Both the position numbers and the translations under genes were made by a program. A stretch of DNA of 54,307 nucleotides, from positions 1-54,307 of the forward strand of contig NZ_FWFQ01000024.1 in the NCBI RefSeq assembly GCF_900172235.1, written 5' to 3'. This DNA is from Pseudoruegeria aquimaris (GTDB lineage Bacteria; Pseudomonadota; Alphaproteobacteria; Rhodobacterales; Rhodobacteraceae). The notes beneath the pieces are model-generated. The model was not told the DNA's origin and made no database searches. It saw only the letters and a program-made list of their open reading frames with translations. Shown one piece after another: positions 14,458-22,696 of the stretch (the stretch's first letter is position 1; each line of letters opens with the position of its first letter).

Positions 14458-17400
14458 TCAGAGCGCAAGCTCGATGACGCCGTCAGCCTCCGCCGCGCGT
14501 GACTGGCACAGGATGATGCGATGGGCGCGCTCGGCCTTCGAAAGCACGAAGTCCCGGTGCTCCACCGCGCCGCCCGCAAGCCCGCAGGCGCAGACGCCGC
14601 AGAGCCCGTCGGAGCACTTCAGATCCACGTGCACCCCGGCCCGGATCAAGGCCTCCGCGGCGCTTTCCTCCGCCCCGACCGCGATTTCACGCCCGCTGCT
14701 GTGCAGCCGCAGCCGGAAGGGGTGGTTCACGTAGTCCGGTGTGTCCGGCACGGCGAAGAATTCCTGGTGGCGGGCCTCTTCGGGGAACCCGGCCGCCTCG
14801 GCCGCCGCCATCACCGCGGCCATGTAGGCTTCCGGTCCGCAGGTATAGACATGCGCGCCGTCACGGCCTTGAAGGATCCGGGTGAGATCCGCGCGGGTCC
14901 CCTCGCGCGAGATGTGAATATGCACCCTGTCGGCCCAGGGCACACGTGCCAGATCTTCCAGAAAGCCCGCGCTCTCGCGGCTGGCGATGCTGTAGTGCAG
15001 GGCGAAGGGGCGCCCGAGGGCGTGCAGGCGATGGGCCATGGCGATCATCGGGGTGATGCCGATGCCGCCGCCCATCAGGTAGCTGAAGGCTGCCTCCTCG
15101 TGCAGGGGGAAATGGTTGATCGGATGCGACACGAACACCCGCCGCCCCGGCGTGAAGATCCGGTGCAGCAGCTTCGAGCCGCCGCGGCCGGCGTCTTCGC
15201 GCAGCACGGCGATCTGGTAGCGGGAGCGGTCCGCCGGATCCCCGGACAGCGAATACTGACGGAAGAACTCCGGCGCGACGACCACATCCACGTGGGCGCC
15301 GGCGGTGAAGGGCGGAAGCTCCGCGCCTTCGGGGTGGCGGAACTCATATTTCGTCACGCCCCTGCCCATAGGCTCCACTTTGCTCACCACCAGCGAAAGC
15401 ACGGGCGCTTCCGCCGTATCGGCGGTGTAGACGTGTTCGGGCGGCTTGCCGGCGGCGCGGGCGGCCTTGTGCTGTTCGGCGGTGAGCATGGCCTTGTAGG
15501 CCGCGATGCCGGCCTCGCGGTCCATCGGGAAGGGCCAGGGGTACGGCGGCGGGGCCAGCGGCGCCGGGTAGACGGCCAGCGTCTGATCCTCGAAGCGCAG
15601 GTCCAGATCCTTCTGCAGGGAACGCGCGTTCACCGGGTGTTCGGAAGGGCGATAGGCGCCGTCGTCCACCATCTCCAGATCCCACCACCATTTCTTGACG
15701 GGGTTGATCTCGCCCTTGCCGAGCGCGTCATCGAGCCTGGCCAGCGGCTTGGCGAGTGCGGGCGCGTGGCTGGCGAGCCAGCGGAAGGGGGCCTCGGCGA
15801 AGAGGCCTTCGAGGTTCCACGGGCAGGTCTTCATGCAGCGGCCGCACATGGCGCCGTTCTTCTGGCTCACCCGGTAGGTGGTGCATTTCTGGCTGTCGGA
15901 CTTCCAGATCTCGTAGCCGTTGAACATCAGCTTCGGCCCCGCGGTGATCGCGCCGGAGGGGCATTCGCGGGCGCATTTGTTGCAGGCCTCGCAGAAGCGT
16001 TGCAGGCCGAAATCGATCGGCTTGTCGTGTTCCATCGGCATGTCGGTGGTGACGACGCCGCTTTTCAGGCGCGGGCCGAGGAACGGGTTCAGGATCACCT
16101 CGCCGATGCGGGAGACCTCGCCGAGCCCCGCGAGCAGCAGCAGCGGCGGGTGAAGCACTTCGTCGTCCATCACCGAATGCACGCGGGCGGTATAGCCGAG
16201 GCGCCGGATATGGGCCGCCAGCACACCGCCGAGAAGCGAAAAGCGCAGGTAGGCGCGCATCGACTGGGCGCAGGCGATCCAGTCATCGCCGCTGGCGCCC
16301 TCCATCGTCTCGTGCCCCTGGTCGATGATCATCGAGATGGCGTTGCGGTGGTAGGGCGTGATCGGCTGCCCGGCGGCATCGTGGGAATAGTAGGCCCAGT
16401 CGGGGCAGGCGGAGAGGCCGACGGCGTCCACGCCGAGGTAGTAGAGCGCGGCCTTGATGTTGGCGGCGTTGCGCGCGGCGTCCTGCGTGGAGGGGTGCAC
16501 GTCCGGGGCGGCCTCGCCGTCCTGCAGCACGGTGAAGGCGCCGAGGCTGGGGCGGAAGGCGAAGGCGGCAGCGGACTTGCGCACGTAGTTGCCGTTCTTC
16601 GCCGCCTCCTGCACCTGCTTGCCGAGATCGCCGAAGAGGCCGCGGGCGAACATGTTGGCCCGTTTCGGCACGCGGGCGACGTTGGCGGCGTCGATGTAGG
16701 TGGTGGGGTCTTCGACGCGCTTCAGCGTCTCGAAGGGGTGGGGGCCGTCGGCGAAGGCGCGGCGGGCGTAGGGATCCCGGTTGCGGGCGGATTTCGCGTG
16801 GGCGCCGAGGCTGGTGCGGTAGCTCGCGGGGGGCTTTGCGCGGGGGGCGAGCGGTCTGTCGGGCGCGAGTTGCAGCGTGGTCGTCACCACGGCGAGCTGG
16901 TAGCGGGTGCCGAGGAAGGGGTTCGCCGCCAGTGCGCCTTCAACAAGGCCTGCGCGCAGGGCGAGGCGGCGCAGGTGGGCATCGGTTTCGGCCTCGGAAT
17001 GGGCGCGTGCGTCCCAGCCCAGCGAGCGGATGTAGCTGGCCAGCGTCACCGCGGTTTCCATCGCGCGCAAGGTGCCGCGCTGGGCCTCGGCGTCGAGGAT
17101 CCAGTCGCCCCCCGGCTCGTCGGGGCGCAGCGGGCGCGGCGCATCGTAGAGAAACACCAGCGCATGGGTGTGGTGGCGGCAGTCGCCCTTGGGCGCCTGC
17201 AGGGACTCGCGCAGCCCCGCCATGATCACGTCGATCCCGGCCGCCAGCGTCTTGACCTGTTTCGTCTCCAGCGTCTTGGCGAGGCGGGCCACGTCCGGGT
17301 TGCGGCTGGGCGAAGCCAGCCAGTCGCCTTCGCCGATCCGGGCCACGCCCACCATCGCGGCATCGCAGTAGTAGCCGAAGGCCTTCAGGTGGTTGGCGCG

Positions 17401-17655
17401 CTCTTGCGGATCTTGCGGGATCTCGGCGCGCTCGGCCTTCACCAGCCCGTCGCGGGTGGCGTCGAGCATGGCCTGGTACTCCTGCATCGCGTTGACGATG
17501 GAGAGCGGATCCTCGGGCCGGCGAAAGTGCACGGGCGCGTGCGCGGGCAGGCGCGCCAGCGTGGACTCCGGCACGGCGTCGATGCGGGGCAGCGCTTCGA
17601 GCGGGTAGGGGCCGAGATGCATCGGGCGGCGGCGGTAGGAGCGGAGCTTGAGCAT
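14458..17655 (-). CDS. rdhA: Self-sufficient cobalamin-dependent reductive dehalogenase (BhbA/NpRdhA type)
   Basis: A 1065-residue cytosolic fusion that should remove halogen from organohalides with NAD(P)H. Residues 1-550 are the cobalamin domain, with an internal two-fold repeat (ANPFLGTRYQLAVVTTTLQL near 244, LNPFLGPRLKSGVVTTDMP near 522). Two 4Fe-4S clusters use C555, C558, C561, C565 and C591, C604, C607, C611. Residues 750-1065 are a phthalate-dioxygenase-reductase module: RQYS at 799, GGGIGITPM at 862, YTCGPEAYM at 937, and a plant-type 2Fe-2S set C1014, C1019, C1022, C1050. Y469, K531 and R595 have exactly the spacing of the catalytic Tyr426/Lys488/Arg552 I recall for Nitratireductor NpRdhA. 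There is no Tat signal and no RdhB anchor. The start at 17655 has gaagg about 10 bases before it. The MarR gene lies upstream on the same strand. Confidence 0.9.
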   Translation of the reverse strand: MLKLRSYRRRPMHLGPYPLEALPRIDAVPESTLARLPAHAPVHFRRPEDPLSIVNAMQEYQAMLDATRDGLVKAERAEIPQDPQERANHLKAFGYYCDAAMVGVARIGEGDWLASPSRNPDVARLAKTLETKQVKTLAAGIDVIMAGLRESLQAPKGDCRHHTHALVFLYDAPRPLRPDEPGGDWILDAEAQRGTLRAMETAVTLASYIRSLGWDARAHSEAETDAHLRRLALRAGLVEGALAANPFLGTRYQLAVVTTTLQLAPDRPLAPRAKPPASYRTSLGAHAKSARNRDPYARRAFADGPHPFETLKRVEDPTTYIDAANVARVPKRANMFARGLFGDLGKQVQEAAKNGNYVRKSAAAFAFRPSLGAFTVLQDGEAAPDVHPSTQDAARNAANIKAALYYLGVDAVGLSACPDWAYYSHDAAGQPITPYHRNAISMIIDQGHETMEGASGDDWIACAQSMRAYLRFSLLGGVLAAHIRRLGYTARVHSVMDDEVLHPPLLLLAGLGEVSRIGEVILNPFLGPRLKSGVVTTDMPMEHDKPIDFGLQRFCEACNKCARECPSGAITAGPKLMFNGYEIWKSDSQKCTTYRVSQKNGAMCGRCMKTCPWNLEGLFAEAPFRWLASHAPALAKPLARLDDALGKGEINPVKKWWWDLEMVDDGAYRPSEHPVNARSLQKDLDLRFEDQTLAVYPAPLAPPPYPWPFPMDREAGIAAYKAMLTAEQHKAARAAGKPPEHVYTADTAEAPVLSLVVSKVEPMGRGVTKYEFRHPEGAELPPFTAGAHVDVVVAPEFFRQYSLSGDPADRSRYQIAVLREDAGRGGSKLLHRIFTPGRRVFVSHPINHFPLHEEAAFSYLMGGGIGITPMIAMAHRLHALGRPFALHYSIASRESAGFLEDLARVPWADRVHIHISREGTRADLTRILQGRDGAHVYTCGPEAYMAAVMAAAEAAGFPEEARHQEFFAVPDTPDYVNHPFRLRLHSSGREIAVGAEESAAEALIRAGVHVDLKCSDGLCGVCACGLAGGAVEHRDFVLSKAERAHRIILCQSRAAEADGVIELAL

Positions 17656-17711
17656 CTGGCGGAACCTTCGGGGCAGTCGCTGGGGAGCGGGGTGAGGCCG
17701 GGTCTGAGGCT

Positions 17712-17735
17712 GGCTCAGAGGTTGGCTCAGAGGTT
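17712..17735. repeat. Tandem 12-bp duplication at the end of marR
   Basis: ggctcagaggtt occurs twice in a row, with a degenerate third copy just before it (17701-17711). One unit contains the marR stop codon, so the repeat would shift the stop only slightly if the copy number changed. It is probably a replication-slippage product. Confidence 0.6.
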
Positions 17736-18182
17736 GGGCAGGCGGGTTTCCTCGCCTTCCCGCAGCCTGTCGAGAAGCGCGGTGAGCCGGGCCTTGTCGC
17801 CTTCGCCGAGCTTGGCGAGGAAATGGGCGCTGTTGGCGCGGGCGAGCCTGTTGGCCTGCGCGAGCAGATCCGCCCCGCGCGGGGTGGCCTGCACCAGCGT
17901 CGTGCGCCTGTCCCGCTCGCCGCTTTCGCGCCGGATCAGCCCGGCGTCCTCCATCTGGCGCAGGGCGCGGGAGACGGCGGTGCGGTCCACGCTCACGAAG
18001 GCCGCGATCTCGGAGGGCGTTTGCAGGCCTTCCTGTGTGCAGGCCAGCAGGATACACCAGTAGAGGCGGGTCAGGCCGAGCCCCTTCAGGCCGTCCTCGA
18101 AGCGTTTTTCGATGACCCGCGCCGTCAGCGAAAGCTGGTATCCGAGCGCGGCGTGAAGATCGTATGACGGGGCATTGGGCAT
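17727..18182 (-). CDS. MarR-family transcriptional regulator
   Basis: A 151-residue winged-helix repressor. LTRLYWCILLACTQEGLQTPSEIA is the entry to the DNA-binding domain, VDRTAVSRALRQMEDAGLIRRE is the recognition helix and start of the wing, and SGERDRRTTLVQATPRG is the wing signature. The ATG at 18182 is chosen over an upstream TTG. It lies directly upstream of the dehalogenase gene on the same strand, so the pair is probably one transcript with ligand-relieved repression by the substrate, as in other catabolic MarR systems; this is inference. Confidence 0.87.
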   Translation of the reverse strand: MPNAPSYDLHAALGYQLSLTARVIEKRFEDGLKGLGLTRLYWCILLACTQEGLQTPSEIAAFVSVDRTAVSRALRQMEDAGLIRRESGERDRRTTLVQATPRGADLLAQANRLARANSAHFLAKLGEGDKARLTALLDRLREGEETRLPNL

Positions 18183-18184
18183 AG

Positions 18185-18197
18185 TTAACACTGTCAA
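18185..18197 (-). promoter_or_regulatory. Candidate MarR operator at the marR start
   Basis: TTAACACTGTCAA is an imperfect 13-bp palindrome (TTgAC/GTtAA arms read from the minus strand) ending three bases before the marR ATG. A second TTGACA lies 21 bp further up (18213-18218, minus strand) and could be the -35 box. The location fits autorepression. It is not distinguished from a promoter-only role. Confidence 0.4.
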
Positions 18198-18289
18198 TCA
18201 AATTTTACCCCCTGTCAATGCGTGGCAAGCGCTTGCATGTTGATCCGCTCGCGTCTTGCCGACAGACTGCAGGCCTTGAGGGAGGATCC

Positions 18290-19018
18290 ATGACAGACAT
18301 TCGCGCAGTCCTTTTCGACAAGGACGGAACCCTGTTCGATTTCAACGCCACCTGGAGCGCCTGGGCCCACGGGTTTCTCGGGGAGCTTTCGGGGGGCGAT
18401 CCGGCACTGGCGGGGCGGCTGGGCCGTGCGATCGGCTATGACATGGAGCTGAAGATCTTCGAGGCCGGCAGCCCGGTGATCGCGGGCACGCCGGGCGAGA
18501 TCGCCGAAGCCATGCTGCCGCTTCTGCCGGGGCAGGGGGCCGCCGCCCTGATCGAGCAGATGAACCGCGCGGCAGCTCAGGCCCCGATGGTGGAAGCCGC
18601 GCCGCTCGTCGATCTGCTGGGCCGGCTCAAGGCGGTGGGGCTGCGGCTGGGCGTGGCCACCAACGATGCCGAAGCGCCGGCGCGCGCGCATCTCGCGGCC
18701 ACCGGCGTGCTTGGCCATTTCGATTTCGTCGCCGGCTTTGATTCCGGCCACGGCGCCAAGCCGGATCCGGGCATGCTGCTGGCCTTCGCGGAGGCCGTGG
18801 GGGTGCCGCCTGCGCAGGTGCTCATGGTCGGTGACAGCCGCCACGATCTGCTGGCCGGGCGGGCGGCGGGGATGCCCACCCTGGGCGTGCTCACCGGGCT
18901 CGCGCAGGAAGAGGAACTGGCCCCCTTGGCGCTGGCCGTGCTGCCGCACATCGGCCATCTGCCCGACTGGCTGGGCGGGCGGGCCTCCGAGCGCGCACTG
19001 GAAAACGCCGCCGGGTGA
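18290..19018 (+). CDS. HAD-family phosphatase (phosphoglycolate phosphatase-like)
   Basis: A 242-residue haloacid-dehalogenase superfamily hydrolase. Motif I is VLFDKDGTLFDF near residue 8, motif II is LGVATND, motif III is the Lys in GAKPDP and motif IV is MVGDSRHD. A helical cap between motifs I and II marks subfamily IA, as in Gph. It is divergent from marR. The ATG has a GGAGG sequence six bases upstream. Members of this superfamily include hydrolytic dehalogenases, but the DxDGT motif points to a phosphatase. Confidence 0.87.
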   Translation: MTDIRAVLFDKDGTLFDFNATWSAWAHGFLGELSGGDPALAGRLGRAIGYDMELKIFEAGSPVIAGTPGEIAEAMLPLLPGQGAAALIEQMNRAAAQAPMVEAAPLVDLLGRLKAVGLRLGVATNDAEAPARAHLAATGVLGHFDFVAGFDSGHGAKPDPGMLLAFAEAVGVPPAQVLMVGDSRHDLLAGRAAGMPTLGVLTGLAQEEELAPLALAVLPHIGHLPDWLGGRASERALENAAG

Positions 19019-19124
19019 CCGGCTCTGGCGGCTTCATGCAAGGCGGGCGACAGTTTATGTCGTATTCTGGCGCTCCGTGCCGCGCATCTGACGGCAGGAT
19101 TTTCCTCAAACGGAGGGATTTCCC

Positions 19125-20681
19125 ATGGCAGAGACAGCCACCCGGCGCCGCCGCTCCGGCGGCCGTGCCGGCAATGCCCGGCGCAGCACCACCGCCACCA
19201 TCGAGCAGATGCCCTGGCGCATCCCGGTCAACACCGATGCCCCCACGGAACCACTGACCGAAGAGGGAATCGCGGCGATCCACGAAGGTGCCATGCGCAT
19301 CCTCGAAGAGATCGGGATCGAATTCCTCAACGCCGAGGCTCTCGCCATCCTGAAGGAAGCCGGCTGCACCATCGACGGGCAAAATGTGCGAATGGGGCGC
19401 GACTGGGTGATGGAAATGGTGGCCAAAGCGCCAGCCGATTTCACCATCACGCCTCGCAACCCCGCGCGCGAGATCCACATTGGCGGCAAGAGCATGGTTT
19501 TCGTCAATGTGTCCTCCCCGCCCAACTACTGGGATCTGGAGAAGGGCAAGATTCCGGGCACCCGCGAAGATTGCCGCAACCTGCTGAAGCTTACGCAATA
19601 CTTCAACTGTATCCATGTTGCCGGGGGCTACCCGGTGGAGCCGGTGGACGTCCACGCCTCCGTGCGCCACCTCGACGTGCTCTATGACAAGCTCACCCTG
19701 ACCGACAAGGTCGCCCATGCATACAGCCTCGGCAAGGAGCGGGTGGAAGACGTGATGGAGATGGTGCGCATCGCGGGCGGGCTTTCGCAGGAGGAATTCG
19801 AAGCGCGCCCGCACATGTATACCAACATCAACTCCACCTCGCCGCTCAAGCATGACGAGCCGATGCTCGACGGCTACATGCGCTGCGTGCGGCGCGGTCA
19901 GGCCACCGTGGTGACGCCCTTCACGCTCGCCGGGGCCATGGCGCCGGTAACCATGGCTGGGGCCGTGGCGCAATCCATCGCGGAAGGGCTCTGCGTGATC
20001 GCGCTGGCGCAATACATCCGCCCCGGCGCGCCTTGCGTGCTGGGCACCTTCACCTCCAACGTGGACATGAAATCCGGCGCCCCCGCCTTCGGCACGCCCG
20101 AATACATGCGCGCCACCCAGATGACGGGCCAGATGGCGCGCTTCTATGGGCTGCCGCTGCGGTCCTCCGGGGTCTGCGCGGCCAATGTGCCCGATGGGCA
20201 GGCGATGTGGGAGACGTCCAATTCGCTCTGGGCGGCGGTGCAGTCGCGGACGAACATGGTCTACCACGCGGCCGGGTGGCTCGAAGGGGGGCTGATCGCG
20301 AGCCCCGAGAAATTCATCATGGATTGCGAGATCCTGCAGCAGATCCAGCGTTACTTCGAGCCCGCCACCTTCGCCACCGGGGAAGACGACATCGCGCTTG
20401 AAGCGATCCGCGCGGTGGGCAATGATGGGCATTTCTTCGGCATCGACCACACGCAGGAGCGCTATACCACCGCCTTCTACCAGCCTTTCCTGAGCGACTG
20501 GCGCAACTACGAGGGCTGGAACCTCGCGGGCGGCATCTGGACGGCGGAGCGCGCGCACAGGATGTTCAAGGCAATCATCGAGGAATTCCAGCCGCCGGCG
20601 ATGGATGAGGGCATCCGCGAGGAACTCGCGAGCTTCGTGGCCCGGCGCAAGGCCGAGGGCGGGGCGCCGACCGATTTCTAG
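19125..20681 (+). CDS. MttB-superfamily methyltransferase (non-pyrrolysine)
   Basis: A 518-residue TIM-barrel protein of the trimethylamine:corrinoid methyltransferase superfamily. Landmarks are IHEGAMRILEEIGIEF near 60, NPAREIHIGG, VTPFTLAGAMAPVTMAGAVAQ, GPRCVLGTF-like PGAPCVLGTFTSNVD and FIMDCEILQQI. No in-frame TAG is present, so it is a non-pyrrolysine member like glycine-betaine methyltransferase MtgB. Such enzymes move a methyl group from a quaternary amine to a corrinoid protein; no corrinoid protein gene is nearby. It stands alone, 106 bp after the HAD gene, with its own cggaggg ribosome binding site. Confidence 0.87.
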   Translation: MAETATRRRRSGGRAGNARRSTTATIEQMPWRIPVNTDAPTEPLTEEGIAAIHEGAMRILEEIGIEFLNAEALAILKEAGCTIDGQNVRMGRDWVMEMVAKAPADFTITPRNPAREIHIGGKSMVFVNVSSPPNYWDLEKGKIPGTREDCRNLLKLTQYFNCIHVAGGYPVEPVDVHASVRHLDVLYDKLTLTDKVAHAYSLGKERVEDVMEMVRIAGGLSQEEFEARPHMYTNINSTSPLKHDEPMLDGYMRCVRRGQATVVTPFTLAGAMAPVTMAGAVAQSIAEGLCVIALAQYIRPGAPCVLGTFTSNVDMKSGAPAFGTPEYMRATQMTGQMARFYGLPLRSSGVCAANVPDGQAMWETSNSLWAAVQSRTNMVYHAAGWLEGGLIASPEKFIMDCEILQQIQRYFEPATFATGEDDIALEAIRAVGNDGHFFGIDHTQERYTTAFYQPFLSDWRNYEGWNLAGGIWTAERAHRMFKAIIEEFQPPAMDEGIREELASFVARRKAEGGAPTDF

Positions 20682-20771
20682 GCCGCAGTAGGGGTGAAAA
20701 ACGTGAAATTCGTCAGGAATTCGTTAACGCCTGAGTCCTAGGCTGCCGGAAAGCAACCCGGAAATACAGCC

Positions 20772-21359
20772 ATGCACGGATTGATCAACCGCTCGATCGA
20801 GATCTTCCTGAAGGAGCGCCACGGCGCGGAGCTCTGGCAGGCCGTCGCGCAGGAGGCGCAGGTGCCGGATGGCAGCTTCGAGGCGATGCTGCGCTACGAG
20901 GATGGGGTCACGGCGCGCGTGCTCGCCGCCGCCGCCTCCCGCCTGTCGCGCAGCGAAGCCGAACTGCTCGAAGACCTCGGGATCTTCCTCGTGACCTCCG
21001 AACGCACCCGGGTGGTGCGGCGGCTGTTGCGCTACGGCGGGGTGAGCTACCGCGAATTCCTCTATTCGCTGGACGATCTGCGCGATCGGGTCTGGCTGGC
21101 CGTGCCGGAGCTGGAAATGCCCCGTTTCGAACTGCAGCGGGAAGGGGAGACCGGTTTCCACCTCATCTGCGAAAGCCCGGTGCCGGGCATGGGTCATGTC
21201 ACGGTCGGGGTGCTGCGCGCGCTGGCCGATGATTACGGCGCGCTCGTGCTGCTGGATGAAAGCCACGGCGAAGACGGGCGCAGCGACATCACGGTCCACC
21301 TGCTCAACAGCACACATGCCGCCGGGCGGCGGTTCTCGCTTGCGGGGGAGCCTGCGTGA
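20772..21359 (+). CDS. H-NOX (HNOB) domain protein lacking the heme histidine
   Basis: A 195-residue protein that aligns end to end with bacterial H-NOX gas sensors (MHGLINRSIEIFLKERHG at the start). In the proximal helix, LDDLRDRV replaces the usual LDNLHARV, so the heme-ligating His is Arg104. The heme-propionate motif YxSxR reads C133-E-S135-P-V137. Both changes argue against normal heme binding. The stop overlaps the start of an HNOBA-GGDEF gene (TGATG), the classical partner of H-NOX, so it probably controls cyclase activity by some other signal. The alignment was made by eye to the Nostoc protein sequence as I remember it. Confidence 0.85.
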   Translation: MHGLINRSIEIFLKERHGAELWQAVAQEAQVPDGSFEAMLRYEDGVTARVLAAAASRLSRSEAELLEDLGIFLVTSERTRVVRRLLRYGGVSYREFLYSLDDLRDRVWLAVPELEMPRFELQREGETGFHLICESPVPGMGHVTVGVLRALADDYGALVLLDESHGEDGRSDITVHLLNSTHAAGRRFSLAGEPA

Positions 21360-22399
21360 TGGCTGCCTTTTCTCCTGCGAACATCCCGCCCGAAGGGCTC
21401 AACCGCCTGATGCCGATGCACGTGATGTGCGATGCGGAGGGGCTCATCCAGCACATCGGGCCGACGCTGCATTGCCTCTGGCCGTTCGGAGCGCCGCTGG
21501 GGCGTCCGCTATTCGACGTGCTGGAGGTCAACCGCCCCCGTGGCATCGCCGATTTCCCCGAACTGCTCGCGCGGGCCGGGGAGCGGCTGCATCTCTCGGT
21601 GATCGGCGAGGAGGCGCCGAAGATGAAGGGGCTGGCGGTGCCGCTTCTGGATGGCGGCGCGCTGCTCAATCTCTCCTTCGGCATCTACGTCGGGGAGGCG
21701 GTGCGCCGCTTCGATCTGACGGACGCGGATTTCGCGCCGACGGATCTCACGATGGAGATGCTCTACCTGATCGAGGCGAAATCCGCCGCCGCGGCCGAGC
21801 TGAACCGGCTTGCCAGCCGCCTGCAGGGCGCACGCATCGCCGCCGAGGAACAGGCGTTCACCGATACGCTTACGGGTCTGCGCAACCGGCGTGCGATGGA
21901 TGTCGTGCTCAATCGCCTGATCTCGGGGGGGCAACGCTTCGGGCTGATGCACCTCGATCTCGACTATTTCAAGGACGTGAACGATACCCTCGGCCACGCC
22001 GCGGGCGATCTGGTGCTCCAGCACGTGGCCCGCGTGCTGGTGGAGGCCACCCGGGAAGAGGATCTCGCCGCCCGCGTGGGCGGTGACGAGTTCGTCCTGC
22101 TCTTTTCCGGCCTGACCGACATCGATCAGCTCAACGCCATCGCCAGCCGGATCATCGAGCGCCTCGAAGAGCCCGTCATGTTCGAAGGCAAGCCCTGCCG
22201 GATCTCCGGCAGCATCGGCACCACGATCTCCGATTTCTACACGGAGCCGGAGGCCGAGGTGATGCTGCATGACGCCGACATCGCGCTCTATGCCTCCAAG
22301 CACAAGGGCAAGGCCTGTTTCACCGTTTTCTCCAAGGATCTCGGTCAGTTGGAGCCGCCGAAGGGGCGCGAGAAGGCCCCGTCCTCCCCGGCTCACTGA
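21359..22399 (+). CDS. HNOBA-GGDEF diguanylate cyclase
   Basis: A 346-residue protein making cyclic di-GMP. Residues 12-125 are a PAS-like H-NOX-associated domain (GLNRLMPMHVMCDAEGLIQ, LGRPLFDVLEVNRP). A coiled coil spans about 135-165 and a GGDEF domain about 167-330. The active site GGDEF is intact at 241-245 and the inhibitory site RxxD (R232-D235) lies exactly five residues before it. DTLTGLRNRRAMD is the domain's usual start. It is cytoplasmic with no membrane segment. It is coupled to the H-NOX gene by TGATG, which also fixes the ATG start at 21359. Confidence 0.93.
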   Translation: MAAFSPANIPPEGLNRLMPMHVMCDAEGLIQHIGPTLHCLWPFGAPLGRPLFDVLEVNRPRGIADFPELLARAGERLHLSVIGEEAPKMKGLAVPLLDGGALLNLSFGIYVGEAVRRFDLTDADFAPTDLTMEMLYLIEAKSAAAAELNRLASRLQGARIAAEEQAFTDTLTGLRNRRAMDVVLNRLISGGQRFGLMHLDLDYFKDVNDTLGHAAGDLVLQHVARVLVEATREEDLAARVGGDEFVLLFSGLTDIDQLNAIASRIIERLEEPVMFEGKPCRISGSIGTTISDFYTEPEAEVMLHDADIALYASKHKGKACFTVFSKDLGQLEPPKGREKAPSSPAH

Positions 22400-22696
22400 A
22401 AGCGGCGCGCCGGCGGCCGTGCCCCTCACCGGGCCGCCGGCGCCCCCAACGGGCGCCCGTCTCTTCCCCTCCGGGCGGGCGCCCGAACAATTCCCCGAGG
22501 TGGGGGCTCCAACGCCCTGCCTGATGGGCGCGCGATGGCAAGGCGCGCCGAAGCGCGGGCGGCCGGCCTTGGGGCGCTTTCGGCTGCGCCGCGCCTTGCC
22601 GGGCGCCTGCGGGACGGCTAGCCTTCCGGACGGCTGCCGATCCGGCGCCGGGCACGGCGGGGTCGCCGGCAGGGGGCAGCATGGCAGGGGGGCAGC
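22400..22696. repeat. Gene-free GC-rich region with two large inverted repeats
   Basis: No gene is seen. A perfect 9-bp stem (ccggcggcc / ggccgccgg, 22410-22440) lies just after the cyclase stop and may help end transcription. A second structure at 22537-22600 has perfect 11-bp outer arms (ggcaaggcgcg / cgcgccttgcc) and a partly paired interior around gaagcgc / gcgctttc. A third, GGGCGCCCG/CGGGCGCCC, lies around 22453-22490. The second resembles a small palindromic repeat element rather than a simple terminator. Confidence 0.55.

Noticed and set aside
14458-17655. Respiratory (Tat-exported) reductive dehalogenase with RdhB anchor
   Set aside because: The N-terminal RRR is not followed by a hydrophobic segment, there is no small anchor gene beside it, and it carries its own reductase.
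14521-18063. 1180-codon plus-strand frame opposite the dehalogenase gene
   Set aside because: Shadow frame; the minus-strand protein has all cofactor motifs.
18290-19018. Hydrolytic haloacid dehalogenase as partner of the reductive enzyme
   Set aside because: The DKDGT nucleophile motif with the second Asp is that of phosphatases; haloacid dehalogenases lack the second acidic residue.
19125-20681. Pyrrolysine-containing MttB
   Set aside because: No in-frame TAG inside the gene; it matches the non-pyrrolysine branch.
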